This document shows positions 60,454 through 64,000 of a DNA stretch of 64,000 bases, piece after piece. The position numbers and the translations under genes were made by a program. Position 1 is the stretch's first letter; each line of letters opens with the position of its first letter. The notes under the pieces are model-generated. The model was not told the DNA's origin and searched no databases. It saw only the letters and a program-made list of their open reading frames with translations. Origin of the DNA: Bacillus sp. ISL-45 (GTDB taxonomy: Bacteria > Bacillota > Bacilli > Bacillales > Cytobacillaceae); assembly GCF_018613195.1 (NCBI RefSeq), contig NZ_JAGGQQ010000009.1, forward strand, positions 124,001-188,000, written 5' to 3'.

Positions 60454-62373
60454 TTACTTCAACAGCCTCAAGCTATTTAATATAACCAGAATCGTACTGC
60501 CTTCATGGCCGATGACGCCGTATGGCAGGTCTAGCAGCTGCAGGAAGTTGGATGCGATCAGCACCATGATGACCAGAATTGAAAAAACGATGTTTTGTTT
60601 GACGATCTTGTTCATCCGGCGTGACAGGTTGATGGCTTCGGCAATTTTTGGCAGGTCATTTTTCATCAGGACGACGTCTGCCGTTTCCAGGGCGACATCG
60701 GAACCTTCTCCCATGGCGATTCCTACATTCGCGGTCGCTAGCGCCGGGGCGTCGTTGATACCGTCTCCGACCATGGCAACCTGGCCATATTGTTCTTTCA
60801 ATTTCTTCAATTCCTCTACCTTTGTTTCTGGCAGACATTCAGCAATATATCCTTCGACATGGCTTTCGGCAGCGATCGCCTTACCAGTGTTTTGGCTGTC
60901 GCCTGTGAGCATGACGGTGTAGATGCCTTCTGACTTCAACAGGTCGATTGCCTGCTTCGTTTCTTCACGGACAACATCTTTAAGGGCAATCAGGCCGGCA
61001 AGCTGCCCATTCCGTTCGATAAACACGATCGTTTTTCCTTGTGCTGCAAGCTTTACTGCCGCTCCGCCAGAAAATGCTTCAGCAGCGTACTTTCCGACAA
61101 AGTCAGCTTTCCCGATTTTCCAATCCTCATTCTCAAAATGAGCCTTCACGCCCCATCCTGATACATCCTCGATGCTTTCTGGGTGAACAAGCTCCTTGCC
61201 AAGCTTCTCCTTTGAGTGTTTCACGATTGCGTTGGCCAAAGGGTGGTTCGAGTGGCTCTCAATCGATGCTGCTTTGAGCAGCACTTCCTCAGGATCCACT
61301 CCCTCAGCTACAATCACATCCGTCACTTCCGGCTTGCCCTTCGTCAGTGTTCCTGTTTTATCAAAAGCAATGGCTTTAAGATGGCTGAGGTTCTCAAGGT
61401 GGACGCCGCCTTTAAACAAAATTCCGTGCTTTGCGCCATTTGAGATCGCCGACAAAGTAGCAGGCATGATCGAGGCAACGAGTGCGCACGGTGAAGCGAC
61501 GACAAGCAGGATCATCGCTCGGTAAAACGTCTCCGTCCAGCTCCAGCCCAGCAAATAATGGGGAACGAACATCATTAGCACAACCACTGCCAGAACAACT
61601 TTTACGTAAGTGCCCTCAAACCTTTCAATGAACAGTTGGGAAGGAGACTTTTCACTTTGTGCGTTCTGGACAAGCTGAATAATTTTTTGAAACAATGTTT
61701 CATCATTTCGTTTTGTAATTTCGATTGTAAGTGATCCAGTCAGGTTGACCGTGCCGGCAAAAACATCGTCGCCGGAATCCTTTGAAACCGGAATCGATTC
61801 CCCGGTAATGGCAGCCTGGTCAATCGTCGTCTGTCCCCTGGCAACTTTCCCGTCAGAGGGAATTCTTTCACCTGGTTTCACCAAGATTAAATCGCCAATT
61901 TCAAGTTCTGCAACATGCACTCTTTCCTCAACGCCATCCGTAACCCTCAATGCTTCCTCCGGCTGCAGCTCCATCAAAGAGGAAATTTCCTTATGGCTTT
62001 TGTTCATCGTATACGTTTCAAGCGCTCCGCTCATCGCAAAAATGAAAATCAAAATCGCGCCTTCTGTCCAGTAACCAATGATGGCCGAGCCAATCGCAGC
62101 AAAGATCATCAACATCTCGACGTTCAATTCTTTGTCTTCGATTGTGGCTTCAATGCCTTCCTTCGCTTTAGCAAAACCGCCGATTACATAGGCCAGGATA
62201 AAAGCGATGACAGCTGCCGTTTGTGAATCTCCCTTGCTTAAAATCCAGCCTAAGACGATCAGGATTCCGCTGGTTCCGGCGGCGATCAGTTCCGCATGGG
62301 GCTGTATCTTTCCAAAAAAGCTAACTTCTGGAACCGAGTTTTCCTTTGCTAATGCATTTGCTCCCTGTGCCAT
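60454..62373 (-). CDS. zosA: P1B-type heavy metal ATPase, ZosA-like
   Basis: A 639-residue pump: membrane-metal motif SPCALV (SPC, not CPC), phosphorylation site DKTGTLTKG, TGES actuator, and MVGDGINDAPAL hinge. There is no N-terminal CXXC metal domain, as in ZosA of B. subtilis. It probably moves Zn(II) or a similar divalent metal. AAGGAGGAG precedes the ATG. A GCTGCCACC-type hairpin lies near 62,440-62,465 upstream. Confidence 0.9.
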   Translation of the reverse strand: MAQGANALAKENSVPEVSFFGKIQPHAELIAAGTSGILIVLGWILSKGDSQTAAVIAFILAYVIGGFAKAKEGIEATIEDKELNVEMLMIFAAIGSAIIGYWTEGAILIFIFAMSGALETYTMNKSHKEISSLMELQPEEALRVTDGVEERVHVAELEIGDLILVKPGERIPSDGKVARGQTTIDQAAITGESIPVSKDSGDDVFAGTVNLTGSLTIEITKRNDETLFQKIIQLVQNAQSEKSPSQLFIERFEGTYVKVVLAVVVLMMFVPHYLLGWSWTETFYRAMILLVVASPCALVASIMPATLSAISNGAKHGILFKGGVHLENLSHLKAIAFDKTGTLTKGKPEVTDVIVAEGVDPEEVLLKAASIESHSNHPLANAIVKHSKEKLGKELVHPESIEDVSGWGVKAHFENEDWKIGKADFVGKYAAEAFSGGAAVKLAAQGKTIVFIERNGQLAGLIALKDVVREETKQAIDLLKSEGIYTVMLTGDSQNTGKAIAAESHVEGYIAECLPETKVEELKKLKEQYGQVAMVGDGINDAPALATANVGIAMGEGSDVALETADVVLMKNDLPKIAEAINLSRRMNKIVKQNIVFSILVIMVLIASNFLQLLDLPYGVIGHEGSTILVILNSLRLLK

Positions 62374-62567
62374 CCTTTTCTCCTCCTTTTTAAATCTCTA
62401 AATGATACTAATAATCACAATCAATACCCTTAAAAAACACGAAAGCTGCCACCAAATTGGTGACAGCGAGAATCCAAGTCAAAAAATACATATTGTGTTC
62501 ACTATTATGTTACCATACAATATATGCTTTTTGAAAGAATAATGCGTCTGTCTAAGGAGATAGTTTA

Positions 62568-63506
62568 ATGACAACAAAAGACTTTTTTACCCACCCGCTT
62601 GGAATTGCTGTTTCGGCAGTCGGTGCGACCTTCCTTTGGGGAAGTGCCTTTCCGTTTATTAAGCTGAGCTATAACAGCCTTGATATCAGGCCGGAAGAGA
62701 TGGGTGAGCAAATGCTGTTCGCAGGATACCGCTTTCTGCTTGCCGGGCTGCTGATCCTGATCATGTTCCTCCTTTTGAAAAGGAATATGAGATTCAGGCC
62801 GGAAACGACGAAGTCTCTTCTGAAAATTGGCCTGTTCCAGACGTTTTTACAATATGTCCTGTTTTATATCGGACTCAGTTATTCAACCGGAATCCAGGGT
62901 TCGATCATTGCCGGAACAACTTCATTTTTCCAGATCCTGCTTGCGCATTTCCTTTACCCCGATGACAGGATGAGCCGTTTGAAGGTAGCTGGACTGATGG
63001 TCGGATTCACCGGGGTCATCTTCGCGAACTGGCCTAATGGGGATTATGAAATCAGCTTTGGCATCGGAGAGGTCCTACTAATGGGAGCTATGATGGCCGG
63101 TGCCTACGGAAATATCCTTGCCAAACAGGGAAGCGGAAAGATGGAGGTCATTTATTTAACAGCTTACCAGATGATTTTGGGCTCCCTTGGTCTTATTGCA
63201 ATCGGAGCTTTTTCAGTGGGGCTTGCTCCATTCGATTTCGACCTTAAGTCTGGTCTTATGCTCCTATATCTTGCGTTCCTATCAGCAGCAGGCTTTATTT
63301 TATGGAACAATGTCATGAAGTACAACCAGGTCGGCAAAGTGTCTTTGTACCTGTTCCTGGTCCCTGTATTCGGCGTCATTTTATCAGCGCTCCTGCTTGC
63401 TGAACCAATACATTATTTTGTCATTGCCGGATTAATATTTGTAGTCGTCGGTATCGTACTTGTCAACCGGCCGGCCCGAAAAAGAAACAGCCTCCCTGCG
63501 AAATAG
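62568..63506 (+). CDS. EamA-family DMT transporter
   Basis: A 312-residue protein with ten membrane segments in two EamA repeats (LWGSAFPFIKLSY; LKVAGLMVGFTGVIFANWP). The family exports metabolites or amino acids. TAAGGAGATAG precedes the ATG. The 63,488-63,515 hairpin ends it. Confidence 0.9.
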   Translation: MTTKDFFTHPLGIAVSAVGATFLWGSAFPFIKLSYNSLDIRPEEMGEQMLFAGYRFLLAGLLILIMFLLLKRNMRFRPETTKSLLKIGLFQTFLQYVLFYIGLSYSTGIQGSIIAGTTSFFQILLAHFLYPDDRMSRLKVAGLMVGFTGVIFANWPNGDYEISFGIGEVLLMGAMMAGAYGNILAKQGSGKMEVIYLTAYQMILGSLGLIAIGAFSVGLAPFDFDLKSGLMLLYLAFLSAAGFILWNNVMKYNQVGKVSLYLFLVPVFGVILSALLLAEPIHYFVIAGLIFVVVGIVLVNRPARKRNSLPAK

Positions 63507-63518
63507 GGAGGCTGTTTT
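63488..63518 (+). terminator. Terminator of EamA transporter gene
   Basis: Perfect 11-bp stem ACAGCCTCCCT / AGGGAGGCTGT, then TTTG. Confidence 0.85.
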
Positions 63519-63589
63519 GCATTGTTTACCAGGAACAAGATGTTTGCGCTTTTGGGTTTAAGATAAGAAAGTATAAATTTTCACTGCCA

Positions 63590-63652
63590 CACGATGTGGC
63601 GTTTTAGGCGGGCAGCGCTCGTCGGGGCTAAACAAGGCGCTTGCGCTTTTCT
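63590..63652. repeat. Dispersed intergenic element, short copy
   Basis: CACACGATGTGGCG, GTCGGGGCTAAACAAGGCG and CTTGCGCTTTTCT match the element at 59,705-59,950. Confidence 0.65.
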
Positions 63653-63654
63653 AA

Positions 63655-64000
63655 TTACACAGAGTTTGCCTGTTGTGTTGGACCATCATGCCGAACCGCC
63701 ACAAGGGCGATGAAAATCAGCAGGAGCATTGTGCTGATCACATAAAAGAAACTGATGCCTTTCAGCCACTGTATCGCCAGTCCGCCAATGAACGGACCGC
63801 TTATGCTGCCAAAGCTGAAGAATATCCCGCACATTAAATTACCTGCCGGCAGCAGCTGTTTCGGCAGCAAATCTGCCATATAGCTGATGCCGAGAGAGAA
63901 AGTGGAACCTACCACCGTTCCCGCTAAAAAGAAACAAATAAGCAGGCCAATTGTTGAATTTTCAAGCAAGCCAGCGGTGGTAAAGCTGATGAAACCGGCT
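63655..64000 (-). CDS. MFS transporter, C-terminal part (truncated by window edge)
   Basis: The reading frame stays open beyond the window; what is visible is the end of a major facilitator protein (FFLAGTVVGSTFSLGISYMADLLPKQLLPAGN and FSFGSISGPFIGGLAIQWL). The upstream part is outside. The type, possibly drug or sugar efflux, cannot be assigned. Confidence 0.8.
   Translation of the reverse strand, partial: AGFISFTTAGLLENSTIGLLICFFLAGTVVGSTFSLGISYMADLLPKQLLPAGNLMCGIFFSFGSISGPFIGGLAIQWLKGISFFYVISTMLLLIFIALVAVRHDGPTQQANSV

Overview
The window looks like a chromosomal segment of a motile, spore-forming type Bacillaceae, most like Mesobacillus or related Bacillus. The evidence is moderate GC, strong AAGGAGG ribosome binding sites with ATG/GTG/TTG starts, and recognisable Bacillus families (MotA/MotB, SinR/SinI, TreR, ComFB, DUF1128, YihY/BrkB, ZosA-type ATPase, CydAB). 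No rRNA or tRNA gene was seen. Species placement is inference from gene content.

Region 1 (1 to about 19,980) is the right part of a temperate siphophage prophage. In order it holds a miniature Prp-like protease, scaffold, capsid, head-tail connectors, major tail protein, tail-assembly chaperones with a -1 frameshift site, tape measure, distal tail protein, a collagen-bearing tail/fibre protein, further fibre genes, then XhlA, holin and an amidase-LysM endolysin. Reverse-strand accessory genes and small Xre regulators follow. The prophage ends inside a UPF0145/YbjQ-type gene, whose 5' stub (30 codons) survives at 19,982-20,074; this marks the right attachment junction.

Region 2 (20,000-35,900) is host DNA. 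It has a peroxiredoxin gene with an in-frame TGA exactly at the peroxidatic Cys position followed by a SECIS-like hairpin (candidate selenoprotein), cydAB with a Rex-like box, a sodium:solute symporter, a chemoreceptor, motAB, an MFS exporter, and a nosD-nosL-nosY-nosF copper-site maturation cluster with a second divergent NosL. No nosZ is present in the window.

Region 3 (36,100-39,950) is a probable matrix/biofilm control island: two SinR-like repressors, an orphan SinI-like antirepressor preceded by a c-di-GMP-I riboswitch, GTTC/GAAC dyads that look like SinR operators, a TreR-type repressor, and ComFB.

Region 4 (40,000-55,750) holds methionine aminopeptidase, an RpiR regulator with 6-phosphogluconate dehydrogenase (two identical 17-bp palindromes), and a putative three-component sensory system (substrate-binding protein, histidine kinase, sigma-54 response regulator). 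After a NERD gene comes a perfect sigma-54 promoter in front of tatA and a B-C-A molybdoenzyme operon (tetrathionate/selenate reductase type) with a TorD-like chaperone. The regulator and promoter types match, so the sensor system probably controls the reductase.

Region 5 (55,760-64,000) holds small membrane proteins, an AGCS symporter, a YihY protein, a ZosA-type metal ATPase, an EamA transporter and a partial MFS gene. Intergenic regions across the window carry tandem arrays with strict periods: two 52-bp hairpin arrays of unrelated sequence, three 20-bp arrays, and one 34-bp array.
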